DNA from: Lewinella sp. 4G2
GTDB lineage: Bacteria > Bacteroidota > Bacteroidia > Chitinophagales > Saprospiraceae
Reading direction: 5' to 3'
Length of the DNA stretch: 64,000 bases
Assembly: GCF_001625015.1 (NCBI RefSeq)
Contig: NZ_LVWJ02000014.1
Coordinates: 310,001 to 374,000, forward strand
Shown in pieces: positions 9,429 to 18,647 of this stretch (its first letter is position 1; every line of letters starts with the position of its first letter). The notes below the pieces were generated by a model, which made no database searches, was not told where the DNA came from, and saw only the letters and a program-made list of their open reading frames with translations. Position numbers and translations under genes: made by a program.

Positions 9429-11129
9429 ATGCGATTGTTTCCTTCATTAAGATTATTGTCCTTACTGCTAATCCTCCCTGGATGGCTAAGTGCTCAGCAA
9501 ACCTTCAATACGGGTCTGGTGGAGGACGACGAAGCCTTTGCGCGCGAAGTGGAGACGTTAGCGAATTTTAGTAACGACGGGCAACGGGCGGGGGACCTGC
9601 CGCGGCGTTTCTCCCTGCGCCCATTCACCCCATTACCTCAGGACCAGGGACCGATCAACTCCTGCGTTGGGTGGGCGATGGGCTACGGAGCGCTGACTAC
9701 CCAGTGGGCGTATCAGCAAGGCATTACGGACAAGCGTAAGATCACCGACCAGGCATTTTCGGCGCTCTACATCTACGGCAGCATCCGGATGGGAGGTTGC
9801 CAGGGAGGTGCTTCTCTGCGTGGCGCCGCTACCTTTCTGGAAAACTCCGGTGACTGCCGTAGCAGCGTATTCGATTATCCCTACCACGATTGCGAACGGG
9901 AACCGAGTGAAGAGCTCCAGCAAGCTTCTTTGGAAAATTCCATTAAGGGTTTTGCCGCCATTTTTAATAAAGACTCACGGGTTCGGGAAAAATTTCTAAA
10001 AATCAAGCGCAGCATTGCGGAAGGAAAACCAGTCGTGACCGGCATCGATTTGCGTGAAAGTATTAAAACGCTGGACCGCTCCAATGCCCTTTACGCACCG
10101 CAAGCCGAAGGGGACCCGGAATTAGACATGAGCCACGCCGTCTGCGTGATTGGCTACAACGATTCCCTGAGTCTCTTCGAGATCATGAATAGCTGGGGTA
10201 GCGACTTTGGGGACGGTGGATACTTCTACATGAGCTACCGGGATTTCAACGAGGCCTCCACCAACGGTTTACAGTTGGTCCTCGCCCCCCAGACGCTGTC
10301 GGCGGACCAGCGCGCAGTCGTAGCTAGCGGTTTGGAAGCCGCGGAGGCTAAAGTCCTGGCTTCCAAGGCTCGCTATCAAGAGGCCGTCCGCCGGCGAGAA
10401 GCTGCCAACCAAAGTAACCTTAGCCCCGCCGCTGAGGCGGAAACGCTAGCCGGGCAGGAACTTACTTCCGCCCTCGAAGCCCGGGATAGTATTGATCTCC
10501 AACTCGCAGACCTAGCCGGCAACTTTAAGTTGCGGCTTGCGGTGACCGATGAATACGGCACCCCAATGACGGACGAGGACGGAGCCTACCTCTGGGAAAA
10601 TCTGGACGTTAAACTAAATGGCTCAGTCTATAACGTAAAGAAAACGGACTGGTACGAAGGTGACCAATTTCAGATCATTGCCAATAACATCAAAAAGGAT
10701 AGTTACGTCTACGTTTTCAGCCTTGATGGGGAGAACAAACTTGAAGTCCACTGGCCACGCAACCTGCGAGCGGAGGAAAATCTAAAGGCCTTCGAAACCG
10801 TAGGCCGGGGAACGAGCGCATTGGTCACTTATACTGGCGCTGAAATCGTCATCCCTTACAGCGATGGCGTACTGACCAGGGAGAATCTTGAGGATGACCA
10901 CCAGGTAATCCTTTACTCCAAGTACAAGATTGAAGACTTCCGCGCACGCCTCAATCGCTTACGTGACGATACCGAAGGTGACTTTACCGATCGCCTACGC
11001 GTAGCTTTCGGGGACTTGCTCGCCCAACCCGCTGAGGTGACTTACGCCGAAGACCGCATCTGGGCCCGCGCGGCCACACTGGCCAATGCCATCGCCATTC
11101 CGCTCATCGTTCGCATTGCCAATGAATAA
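9429..11129 (+). CDS. secreted papain-like (C1A) cysteine peptidase with DUF4384-like domain
   Basis: The ATG at 9429 gives 566 residues with a signal peptide (1-20, ending LSAQ). The TTG at 9423 is also in frame. The papain signature is complete: oxyanion Gln73 six residues before catalytic Cys79 (DQGPINSCVGWA), His236 (MSHAVCVIGY) and Asn254 (MNSWGSDFGDGGYF). Residues about 295-370 are Ala/Glu/Arg-rich and probably coiled coil. Residues about 380-470 (WYEGDQFQI, DSYVYVFSLDGE, LEVHWPRN) resemble DUF4384, a domain often found with caspase-like proteins. No T9SS sorting domain is visible, so it is probably periplasmic. It lies 41 bp after the PorP/SprF gene and 6 bp before the caspase-like gene, which implies one operon. 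Confidence 0.9.
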   Translation: MRLFPSLRLLSLLLILPGWLSAQQTFNTGLVEDDEAFAREVETLANFSNDGQRAGDLPRRFSLRPFTPLPQDQGPINSCVGWAMGYGALTTQWAYQQGITDKRKITDQAFSALYIYGSIRMGGCQGGASLRGAATFLENSGDCRSSVFDYPYHDCEREPSEELQQASLENSIKGFAAIFNKDSRVREKFLKIKRSIAEGKPVVTGIDLRESIKTLDRSNALYAPQAEGDPELDMSHAVCVIGYNDSLSLFEIMNSWGSDFGDGGYFYMSYRDFNEASTNGLQLVLAPQTLSADQRAVVASGLEAAEAKVLASKARYQEAVRRREAANQSNLSPAAEAETLAGQELTSALEARDSIDLQLADLAGNFKLRLAVTDEYGTPMTDEDGAYLWENLDVKLNGSVYNVKKTDWYEGDQFQIIANNIKKDSYVYVFSLDGENKLEVHWPRNLRAEENLKAFETVGRGTSALVTYTGAEIVIPYSDGVLTRENLEDDHQVILYSKYKIEDFRARLNRLRDDTEGDFTDRLRVAFGDLLAQPAEVTYAEDRIWARAATLANAIAIPLIVRIANE

Positions 11130-11135
11130 GCTCCC

Positions 11136-13838
11136 ATGAAGTACCTACTTTGCTTTCTCATTTGCCTGCCCTGTTGTCTATCGGCTCAGACCCCACCTAC
11201 GGCGGCCTGGACAAAAGTCTTTGGTGGTAAAAAGCAGGACCATGCCGTCGACGTGGTCACCACCCATGATGGTAACGTAGCCATCCTTGGTTACGGCCGG
11301 TCCGCACCCGCCCAGGGGCAAGATGCTACCCTTCAAGTTCGCGATCCTGGTGGCGAGGTTAAATGGACAAAACACTTCGGTGGCTCCAAAGAAGATCAGT
11401 TGAATGCGGTGGTCCAAACTGCCGATGGAGGATTCGCCCTGGCTGGTTACCGAACCAACCCCACCACTAACCAACGGGAAGCCTGGATCCTAAGGACGAA
11501 CGAACGGGGAGATACTCTGTGGAACAAACATCTGGCCGGTGAGAAGGACCAACGCTTCTACGACATCATCGAAACAGCCAACGGAGAATTACTCGCTACG
11601 GGCTACACCTTCCGGGAAGGGCAACAAAAAATGTGGCTCTACCGCTGCTACTCGGGTGGGGCCTTTAAAAAGGAATACCTATTTGGCGACGAGGGCAAGA
11701 ACGAGGGGCTACGTCTCCGCCAGGGCCTGAATGGTCACATTGGCATTGCGGGGATGACCACCTCCGGAAAGGGCAACCGCAATATCCGGTTTCTCGTACT
11801 GGACGAGCGGTTTAAACCCGTCACTCACCACATCTTTGGTAGCCGGCAATGGGAAGAATTGAACGACCTGGCCGTCCATTCTAATGGCGGTTTTTTACTC
11901 GCCGGGGTCACCCAGAGTACGCCCCGCAATAATGGAAATGGTGGAAATGATTTCTGGCTGATCCACACCAATGCGGCCGGTGAACTGGTTTGGGAACGAA
12001 CCTTTGGAGAAAACGGCGACGACGAAGGTTTCGGCGTCGTCGAAGATCCCTTGGGTAACATTCTCCTACTGGGGCAAACCTACTCTCACGCCATGGGCGC
12101 CAACACTTCCAAGGCTTTAGTTTACCGAATCGCACCGGATGGCACCCAAATAGGGGAAAGCGTCTACTTTGGTGGAAGGGGCAACGATCGCCTGACCGCC
12201 GCCAGCTGCCTTCCGGACGGAAGTATCATCGCGGTCGGCACCACCAGCAGTAAACAGGAAAACGCACAACGGGAAGACGGGTGGGTCATCCGCCTAAATT
12301 CAGTCGTGGACTATAGTCGCCTTCCCGTGAGTCAGCTTTCCTTAGCTGATCTTCGGCTGCAGGAGACGGCGCGCGATGGTTTCTTGGAAGCAGGGGAAGA
12401 GGCCTACCTCCAACTTACCATCCACAACAATGCGGCGGAGGATGCCTTTGACCTGATCCTGGACGGATCCGAAACATCCCAACTGGCGGGTATCGAACTG
12501 AGGCGCCGGACGCGCATTCCCTACCTCCGGGCGGGGGCCAGCCAAAACGTACGGGTGCCCGTCAGCTACACCGCAAACGTGGACCCAACCGACGCTACTT
12601 TTCAGTTTACGGTATCGGACGTCAGTAGGAACCGTTCTGAACCCGTGCGCCTGGACGTCCCCGTGGTGCCCCTCAACGTACCGTCCAATTACCTGGACGT
12701 GAGTTGGCAACTCGCGGGGGTGAACCGGGATTCCGTGATCAAAGTGTACGAACCCACCTTCCCGCTTTCAGCAAGGGCTCGGTGTGACCAACGCTTATTT
12801 CGGCGCAACTTTACCGTAGAGCTGAATAAGCAACCGTACCGGAAAGGCAGTAAATCCGGAGAAACCGGCCTATCATCCAAAACCTCCGCCGGGGTATGGG
12901 ACCATGACTATACCAATTTGATCGAACTCAGCCCCGGCATGAATGAGATTCGCATTACGGTAGATAATGGCGACCGTAAAGAAACCTCCCGGATCTTACA
13001 GGTGATCTACAGCGACAAGCCGAACCTGCACGTGTTGGCCATCGGCATCGACCACGGAGACCTGAAGTATACGCGTAAGGACGCCGAAGATTTCGCCGCC
13101 ACCTTTGCCGCGCAACGGGGGGACCTTTTCGACCAGGTATACCGAACAACTTTAGTGAGCAACGCGCGCACGCCAGCGGGCCGCTTTCAGACGAACGGGG
13201 AGGTGATCAAATCCACCTTCGCTACCCTACGCGAGAGCTATCAGTACAACATCTACGAGCAGGACCTGCTGGTGGTATTCATCAGTTCGCACGGGCAAAC
13301 CATTAATAATCGGTTCAAGATTGTGCCTTCTGATGGGTTCGCCGGTGAGGAGAACTACGTGGATTACGCCGAGGACATTCTGGAACCCCTGGAAGCGCTG
13401 GCCTGCCAAAAGTTGCTCTTCGTTGATGCCTGCCACAGTGGAAGCGGATCTTCAGTTGAAGGCGGCGATGAAAAGACTACGAGACCTAACGACGGGCGCG
13501 CCAAAGCGCTCACAAACTTGACGTCAGCCCTCCGGTCCACCAATACCATCGCAAGTTGCCAGGCCGAGGAGTCTAGTTGGGAGGATGAGGCCTGGGAGAA
13601 CGGAGCCTTCACCGAAGCACTGATTGGGGCCTTCCGCAACGAAGCATTTGAGGATGAGGCGGGTACCTTCCGCCCGAGCCAAGGTGACGACATCGTCACG
13701 ATAGCTGAATTGTATACCTACCTGACGCGGCGCGTCCCGGCCATGGTCCAACAATTGAAAAAATCGGGCACCCAACGGCCCTACCTCGCGCAGGATCAGT
13801 TGGAACGAGCGGGACACCTTCCCGTTTTCGGCTACTAG
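11136..13838 (+). CDS. secreted caspase-like (C14) protease with N-terminal beta-repeat region
   Basis: This 900-residue protein has a signal peptide (1-18, ending LSAQ). Residues about 24-390 hold six or seven repeats of the type WTKVFGGKKQDHAVDVV..DGNVAILGYG, probably a beta-propeller. Residues about 400-520 look like a CARDB/Ig-type domain (LEAGEEAYLQLTIHNNA). The caspase domain starts near 629 (LHVLAIGIDH). It has catalytic His719 (VVFISSHGQ) and Cys766 (LLFVDACHSGSG), the dyad and spacing expected for the C14 family, followed by SCQAEESSWED. The substrate is unknown. The gene sits 6 bp after the papain-like peptidase gene and closes the cassette. No C-terminal T9SS signal is present. Confidence 0.9.
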   Translation: MKYLLCFLICLPCCLSAQTPPTAAWTKVFGGKKQDHAVDVVTTHDGNVAILGYGRSAPAQGQDATLQVRDPGGEVKWTKHFGGSKEDQLNAVVQTADGGFALAGYRTNPTTNQREAWILRTNERGDTLWNKHLAGEKDQRFYDIIETANGELLATGYTFREGQQKMWLYRCYSGGAFKKEYLFGDEGKNEGLRLRQGLNGHIGIAGMTTSGKGNRNIRFLVLDERFKPVTHHIFGSRQWEELNDLAVHSNGGFLLAGVTQSTPRNNGNGGNDFWLIHTNAAGELVWERTFGENGDDEGFGVVEDPLGNILLLGQTYSHAMGANTSKALVYRIAPDGTQIGESVYFGGRGNDRLTAASCLPDGSIIAVGTTSSKQENAQREDGWVIRLNSVVDYSRLPVSQLSLADLRLQETARDGFLEAGEEAYLQLTIHNNAAEDAFDLILDGSETSQLAGIELRRRTRIPYLRAGASQNVRVPVSYTANVDPTDATFQFTVSDVSRNRSEPVRLDVPVVPLNVPSNYLDVSWQLAGVNRDSVIKVYEPTFPLSARARCDQRLFRRNFTVELNKQPYRKGSKSGETGLSSKTSAGVWDHDYTNLIELSPGMNEIRITVDNGDRKETSRILQVIYSDKPNLHVLAIGIDHGDLKYTRKDAEDFAATFAAQRGDLFDQVYRTTLVSNARTPAGRFQTNGEVIKSTFATLRESYQYNIYEQDLLVVFISSHGQTINNRFKIVPSDGFAGEENYVDYAEDILEPLEALACQKLLFVDACHSGSGSSVEGGDEKTTRPNDGRAKALTNLTSALRSTNTIASCQAEESSWEDEAWENGAFTEALIGAFRNEAFEDEAGTFRPSQGDDIVTIAELYTYLTRRVPAMVQQLKKSGTQRPYLAQDQLERAGHLPVFGY

Positions 13839-13874
13839 TGCTTGAGGGTCTGGCTTTGCCGGTCCTATCTCGTC

Positions 13875-13889
13875 GCACCCGCGTCAGCG
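13875..13889 (+). repeat. diverged copy of the dispersed GC-rich motif
   Basis: GCACCCGCGTCAGCG matches the core of the motif with one internal change (GTC for GGC) and loses the last bases. It lies between the caspase-like gene and the LuxR-type gene. The shorter match makes chance possible. Confidence 0.3.
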
Positions 13890-14122
13890 ACACGCAGTGA
13901 TTCCCGCACTTAGTCGGGGCGCCCAAATACCGAAAAGCGATACCGACAGCGTGGCACGATTACGCTATTCAGCGTATTGCGACGGCGGGCGGCATGGGGC
14001 ATATTTGTTCCATTATTTACGCAGACCCAAATTTCGTAGCACTAAGTCAAATTCAACGCATTAGCTACTAAAAGCACACCGTTACCCTTACTGAATGCAA
14101 CTGGGGCTTAACCACATTAATT

Positions 14123-14422
14123 TTGCAGCAGCCACCGCCGAATGACGAGGCCCCCACACCGCTATCTAATGTTGTCAAGGCTCGGCTGAAGCGCCAGCGT
14201 GAATTCGCGGCCGTAAACCGCGATCGGTTCAACACACTATCCGGTCGAGAACGAGAAGTGCTGACGCTGATCGCGCAGGGCCATTCCAACAAGGCCATTT
14301 CCGAGACGCTGGCCATCTCCATACACACCGTGCGGACGCACCGAAACAACATCTGGAAGCAGTTGAATATCTCTTCGATTGTGGACGCCGTATGGTGGGG
14401 AGAATGCTTTGAGCTGATCTAA
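14123..14422 (+). CDS. small LuxR-type DNA-binding protein
   Basis: The frame opens with TTG at 14123; no ATG or GTG lies between that codon and the in-frame stop at 14069, and none lies inside the frame before the domain. The 99-residue product is essentially one GerE/LuxR helix-turn-helix: FNTLSGREREVLTLIAQGHS, NKAISETLAISIHTVRTHRN, NIWKQLNISS. No receiver or sensor domain precedes it. Members of this fold bind DNA as the output part of response regulators. As an orphan domain it may act alone or be a remnant of a longer regulator. Its stop overlaps by 4 bp the convergent thioredoxin-fold gene. Confidence 0.68.
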   Translation: MQQPPPNDEAPTPLSNVVKARLKRQREFAAVNRDRFNTLSGREREVLTLIAQGHSNKAISETLAISIHTVRTHRNNIWKQLNISSIVDAVWWGECFELI

Positions 14423-15624
14423 AAATACCGCCCAATCAACTCGTGCCCCACGATCGCCCGGCGCAACTCCAGAAAATCAACCTCCGCCTGGTGGCGGTAC
14501 ACCACCTCCCCACCCGGGGCCACCATGATGGTGTAGGGAATGGCGCCATTCCAATCGGGGTCAATGGCTTCGATGAGGTCGTAAACGTCGTCCCCCACGT
14601 AATGGTAGTTGGCTACGGAGGAATGGGACTGCTCCAAAAACTTCAAAGCTCGGTCCCCCATTCCGGGCTTGTCGGTACTGATGGAGACGAACTCGAAATT
14701 GCGGCCACCGTACATGCGTTGCAGGACGAGGAAGTCCGGGTACTCCGCCACGCAGGGGCCGCACCAGGTGGCCCAGAGGTTAATGAGGCGGAGGTTTTCG
14801 GAGTCGTTCTGCAGTAATTCCTGGACGCCATCCAGCTTGAGCTCGTTGAGCTCGACGGGGAGGGCTTCCCAGTTCGCCTGGTCCTTGGCCTTGTAGTCCG
14901 ACTTCCACGCCCATTTCGTGGAACAGCCAAAGGTTTTGGTTTCCGGTTGGGATACGGGCTGGCCGGCGAGTAGTTCATCCACGGCCCGGCGGAGGTCATC
15001 CGCGTTGAGGGTGCCGGGCTTTTCGACCTTATCCAGGCGACCGACGTAGCGCAGTTTTCGGTCGGCATCGAAAACAAAGGTGTGCGGAGTTGCCACGGGC
15101 CCGTACTGCAGGCTGGCCGCGTGGTCGTCGCCATCGTACAGATAGGGGTAGTTGTAGTTGGCATCCCGTGCGCGGATGACCATGTCCGCGTAGGTATCAT
15201 CAAGGTCGGAATAGCCCAGTTCATTGTACATCACCCCCAGTGGGCTATTAGGAGAAATGGCGACGACCTGGACGCCCTTGCCGGCGTAGTCGCTGGTAAA
15301 ATTCCGCATCCGCTCTTCGTAGGCCTGGGCCGTGGGGCAGTGGTTGCAGGTGAAGATGACTACAAGGACTTCAGCGTCGTCATAATCCGCTAGCGTATGG
15401 AAGTCCCCGTCGACGCCAATCAATTTGAAGTCGGGGGCGGCTTCGCCGATGGTCAGGGTACGGACTTCCTGCTCGGGCACGACTACGGGATCAGCGGTAA
15501 ATCCATCCCCGGTAGTTGTGGCCTCCGTGTTCGTGGCGGACTCATCCGACGCAGCTTTATCTTCCGTTTGGCAGGCAAATAGAAAGAGTAAACTGAGGGC
15601 GAGTAAGTACTGTGAGAAGCGCAT
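14419..15624 (-). CDS. lipoprotein with two thioredoxin-fold domains (peroxiredoxin-like plus TlpA-like)
   Basis: This 401-residue protein has a lipoprotein signal (LFLFAC, Cys18) and an acidic Ser/Thr linker. The first thioredoxin-fold domain (about 57-220) carries FTCNHCPTA with Cys93 and Cys96, typical of the redoxin group with a CNHCP motif. The second (about 255-400) carries WATWCGPC with Cys288 and Cys291 and the TlpA-style tail (AIPYTIMVAPGGEVVYRH). Both redox motifs are intact, so the protein is probably a periplasmic thiol-disulfide reductase or an electron relay between its two sites. It is convergent with the LuxR-type gene and overlaps it by 4 bp. Fusion of the two domain types in one chain is the notable point. 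Confidence 0.87.
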   Translation of the reverse strand: MRFSQYLLALSLLFLFACQTEDKAASDESATNTEATTTGDGFTADPVVVPEQEVRTLTIGEAAPDFKLIGVDGDFHTLADYDDAEVLVVIFTCNHCPTAQAYEERMRNFTSDYAGKGVQVVAISPNSPLGVMYNELGYSDLDDTYADMVIRARDANYNYPYLYDGDDHAASLQYGPVATPHTFVFDADRKLRYVGRLDKVEKPGTLNADDLRRAVDELLAGQPVSQPETKTFGCSTKWAWKSDYKAKDQANWEALPVELNELKLDGVQELLQNDSENLRLINLWATWCGPCVAEYPDFLVLQRMYGGRNFEFVSISTDKPGMGDRALKFLEQSHSSVANYHYVGDDVYDLIEAIDPDWNGAIPYTIMVAPGGEVVYRHQAEVDFLELRRAIVGHELIGRYF

Positions 15625-15744
15625 GCGAGTAGGTATTATTTACCCGTAAGGTAAAGAGTCCCTCCTGTTTGATGGTAGCTTATCCAGAAGGTATAAATGT
15701 CGGTACGGGCCAAATACCAATGCCCTTACTCTACTTTTTACACC

Positions 15745-16284
15745 CTACTTCCGCTTCACGTACTCCGTCAGGATAACGATCTGTTGGGTCTCCACCCGGC
15801 CTTCGATCTGGCCGGCGTTGTCGGGGACGAGGCGGATATTACGGACGGCCGTGCCCCGTTTCGCCGTAAAGCCACCGCCCTTCACCTTGAGGTCCTTGAT
15901 CAACACCACCGTATCGCCGGCGGAGAGGACGTGGCCGTTGGCATCCTGGTGGACCACGGCGTTCTCGTCGGGTAAGTCCTCTTTGGCCCACTTCAGGACG
16001 TCGTCCTCCAGGTACATCATGTCCAGCAAATCGTTGGGCCAGCCTTCTTCCTTCAGCTGGTGGAGCATCCGGTAGCTGACGACCTTGACGGCGTCGGACT
16101 CACTCCAGATGGCGTCGTTGAGGCAGCGCCAGTCGTTGGGGTTGACCTCCGCGTCGCCGGTAAGTTGGTCGTGCAGGGTCTGGGTGAGGGTGATGTCCAC
16201 GGCGGCGCGGCCAGGGGCGTCGGGGCCGACGGCGTAGGTCGTCAAAGAATCCGTGGCACCGGAGAGTTGGCAGGTTGCTTCCAT
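15745..16284 (-). CDS. phnA: PhnA/YjdM-family protein
   Basis: This 179-residue protein has a C-terminal PhnA domain (about 105-179): DANGHVLSAGDTVVLIKDLK, VKGGGFTAKRGTAVRNIRLV, and a terminal EYVKRK. The N-terminal part has a cysteine (MEATCQLSG) and matches the longer Bacteroidota form of the family. The E. coli namesake lies near the phosphonate operon, but the protein is not required for phosphonate use and its biochemical role is unsettled. No phosphonate genes are nearby. The upstream minus-strand sequence has TACCTTCG just before the ATG, a possible -7-like box. Confidence 0.88.
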   Translation of the reverse strand: MEATCQLSGATDSLTTYAVGPDAPGRAAVDITLTQTLHDQLTGDAEVNPNDWRCLNDAIWSESDAVKVVSYRMLHQLKEEGWPNDLLDMMYLEDDVLKWAKEDLPDENAVVHQDANGHVLSAGDTVVLIKDLKVKGGGFTAKRGTAVRNIRLVPDNAGQIEGRVETQQIVILTEYVKRK

Positions 16285-16372
16285 GGCGGCGAAGGTAGGT
16301 TGTGGGAGGCCTATTCTTCTTAGTTAGTGTCCGGTCCAGCCGTTGGCAGCTCGGTCCCTTTCCTATTTCTTT

Positions 16373-16389
16373 GCACCTGCGGCAGCGCC
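16373..16389 (+). repeat. dispersed GC-rich 17-bp motif, perfect copy
   Basis: GCACCTGCGGCAGCGCC is preceded by TTTCCTATTTCTTT. It abuts the stop codon (complement of 16390-16392) of the type-A-sorted secreted protein, so it lies in that gene's 3' untranslated region in antisense orientation. Confidence 0.75.
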
Positions 16390-17913
16390 CTAGCGCTTGT
16401 AAACTTTCGCTACGTACTCCTGCTCATCACCTAGCAAGTGCAGGAAGTAAAGCCCCGCCGGGTAGCCCGCGAGGGAAAGTTCCCGCCCGTTGAGCTGGCC
16501 CGTAGCGACGATCCGGCCAGTGGCATCCGCCAAACGATAGGCCACGTTGGGTGCTACTTCGGTGACGGTGAGCCGATCGTAGACTGGGTTGGGAAAGACC
16601 TTTACGGACCCCACGATGGGGAACGCACGGGTAGGCACCAAATCATCGCCACCAAAGGTGATTTCGGAGCAATCCGCCGTGAAGCAGCCGGACGGGTTGA
16701 GGCGGAAGAGCCAGGATTCGGCTTCCACGCCATTGTCCGCAGAAAATAGGGACAGATTACCTACACCCACCAGGTCACCATTGGACGCGACGTCCAGGTT
16801 ATCAATGCTGGCGCTGGTGAATTCCGTCGCGTCATTATCCGCTGAAGTAGGCAAGAGGTGCAAGGTTTGGCCGGAGGGCCAGCCACTGGGTTTGAAGAGA
16901 ACACCCTGGCTGGCGAGCACGTCCGTCTCGTCGTAGGTGGTGCCGTAAACGATGACCTCGCCGGATGCATTGACGTCCATGCCCAGCGTCAGAAACTTCA
17001 GGTCGTAGACTTCGGGTGCCAACTCCCGGTCGCGATAAACGTAGAGCTTTCCAAAGGTGGTGCCGGTGGGTGGGCAGGACCCGGCGCAGGCAATATCGTT
17101 GCTACCGTTGCCTTCCAGGACGGCGACGCCGCCGTTTGGCAACTCCCGCACGTCCAGGTAGCCACTGGTAAAATCTGTTTCCGGGGCGGGAATATCGAGC
17201 GTCCATTGTTCCCGGCCGGAGAGGAAGCTGAGGCGAACCTGGTAGGACACTTCACTCGTACTCATGTTTGTACGCCGGTAAGCACTGAGCAGGCCGCTGG
17301 GCCCGAAGTGGCTGGCTTCATACTCCAAATCAAAATCTTGCTGAGAAAAGGAATAGAAATCACCGCTGGCGAAAGAAGGGTTGAGCACACCAACATCAAT
17401 CCGCGACTGTCCGGTTACTAGGTTAACATCGGTGGCGGTAAACAGGACGTTCCGGCTTCCGACGGCAAAAAGGTCCCCACCCCGCGAGAAAAAGGCGCGG
17501 CCGGGGGTGTCGGTCCGTAGCACTTCGCCCGCTTTACTGAAACGGGTAATGCGCTCGTTTTCGCCACGTTCGCAGTTGGACGTACAGAAACTGAGCTGGG
17601 TGGCGGTGGAATCCGTCTGTACCGCGTAGACTAAGCCCGACCATTCATTTTGGTTATCGGGCAGGCCGAGGCTGCGGAAGTCTTGCGTCCAGGTGACGCT
17701 ACCGTCGGGGGCCACCAGACTGAGGACGTTTCGAAAGCGGGCGGGGCCGAACTCCGCCGTCGTATGGCGGATGAGGTAATCGCCCGACCACGGCTGGACG
17801 CTCAGACCATCCAGGCTTTCCTGGGGCAGCGCCGTGACGACCGAAAAAGTGGTTTGAGCCGTGCCGACAGTGCACAGGAATACCAGGGAGAGGAGTGTTA
17901 ATAGGTTTCTCAT
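16390..17913 (-). CDS. secreted protein with T9SS type A sorting domain
   Basis: This 507-residue protein has a signal peptide (1-19, ending GTAQ) and a long beta-rich body without catalytic motifs. The body has repeat-like segments (GDYLIRHTTAEFGPARFRNV, GGVAVLEGNGSNDIACAGSC) suggesting a propeller-like fold. The last 75 residues are a type A T9SS sorting domain: VFPNPVYDRLTV, LADATGRIVATGQL, YPAGLYFLHLL, ending VYKR. It should be exported across the outer membrane. No enzymatic function can be assigned. It stands alone, with the PhnA gene downstream on the same strand after a 105-bp gap. Confidence 0.87.
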   Translation of the reverse strand: MRNLLTLLSLVFLCTVGTAQTTFSVVTALPQESLDGLSVQPWSGDYLIRHTTAEFGPARFRNVLSLVAPDGSVTWTQDFRSLGLPDNQNEWSGLVYAVQTDSTATQLSFCTSNCERGENERITRFSKAGEVLRTDTPGRAFFSRGGDLFAVGSRNVLFTATDVNLVTGQSRIDVGVLNPSFASGDFYSFSQQDFDLEYEASHFGPSGLLSAYRRTNMSTSEVSYQVRLSFLSGREQWTLDIPAPETDFTSGYLDVRELPNGGVAVLEGNGSNDIACAGSCPPTGTTFGKLYVYRDRELAPEVYDLKFLTLGMDVNASGEVIVYGTTYDETDVLASQGVLFKPSGWPSGQTLHLLPTSADNDATEFTSASIDNLDVASNGDLVGVGNLSLFSADNGVEAESWLFRLNPSGCFTADCSEITFGGDDLVPTRAFPIVGSVKVFPNPVYDRLTVTEVAPNVAYRLADATGRIVATGQLNGRELSLAGYPAGLYFLHLLGDEQEYVAKVYKR

Positions 17914-18101
17914 TGTTGTTTGTTAATAGGTACCCTCCAATTTACGCACTGGCCACGACTTTAACGGGGTGCCTGGATTCTTTAGGGAGCAACAACACTG
18001 AATGCACGCCCCGGGCAATACTGTGGCGGGAATTATCTTTACTAACGAGGCCACGCGGCGGCGCGCCGGGGTGTCTACCACCCAAAGCCGACCGCTAGCC
18101 C

Positions 18102-18647
18102 ATGCTGAGCATGAAAGAAAAAGAGTTGATCGAAGGTGCCCTCCGGGGTGATGAACGGGCGTCCCGCCTGCTCTTCGAACGCTACGCCCCCGCCCTGATG
18201 GGGGTGTGCCAACGCTATTGCCGTACCCAGGCCGAGGCCGAGGACGTCCTGCAGGATGCCTTCATCCGCCTCTTTGAGAAACTACCGAAATACGGTTTCC
18301 AGGGCAGTTTTGCCGGCTGGGCCCGCCGCCTGACGGTCAACGTAGCGCTGAAAACCTACCAGCGCAAACGCTTCCAGATGGAGCAATCCGGCCTCGAGAA
18401 CATCGCCGAACGGGGTGGTTCGCCCACCGCCTACGCCGATCTTGGGGAGCAGGAATTGCTTGCCCTCGTCCAGAATTTGCCGGACGGTTACCGGGTTGTC
18501 TTTAACCTTTACGCCATCGAGGGCTACAGCCATAAGGAGATCGGGAAAATGCTCGGCATCCAGGAAGCCAGCTCGCGCAGCCAATTACTCAAAGCACGAA
18601 AAGTCCTGCAGGCCGAGATCGAGCGCCGCCAAAAAGTAGCCATATGA
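18102..18647 (+). CDS. ECF-type RNA polymerase sigma-70 factor
   Basis: This 181-residue protein has sigma region 2 at about 10-85 (LLFERYAPALMGVCQRY, EAEDVLQDAFIRLFEKLPKY, FAGWARRLTVNVALKTYQRK) and region 4 at about 110-170 (LPDGYRVVFNLYAIEGYSHK, EIGKMLGIQEASSRSQLLKA). ATG codons at 18102 and 18111 are both possible starts. ECF sigma factors respond to envelope signals and are held by a cognate anti-sigma factor. The next gene overlaps by the ATGA tetranucleotide and begins like a membrane anti-sigma protein, which supports a regulatory pair. Confidence 0.93.
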   Translation: MLSMKEKELIEGALRGDERASRLLFERYAPALMGVCQRYCRTQAEAEDVLQDAFIRLFEKLPKYGFQGSFAGWARRLTVNVALKTYQRKRFQMEQSGLENIAERGGSPTAYADLGEQELLALVQNLPDGYRVVFNLYAIEGYSHKEIGKMLGIQEASSRSQLLKARKVLQAEIERRQKVAI

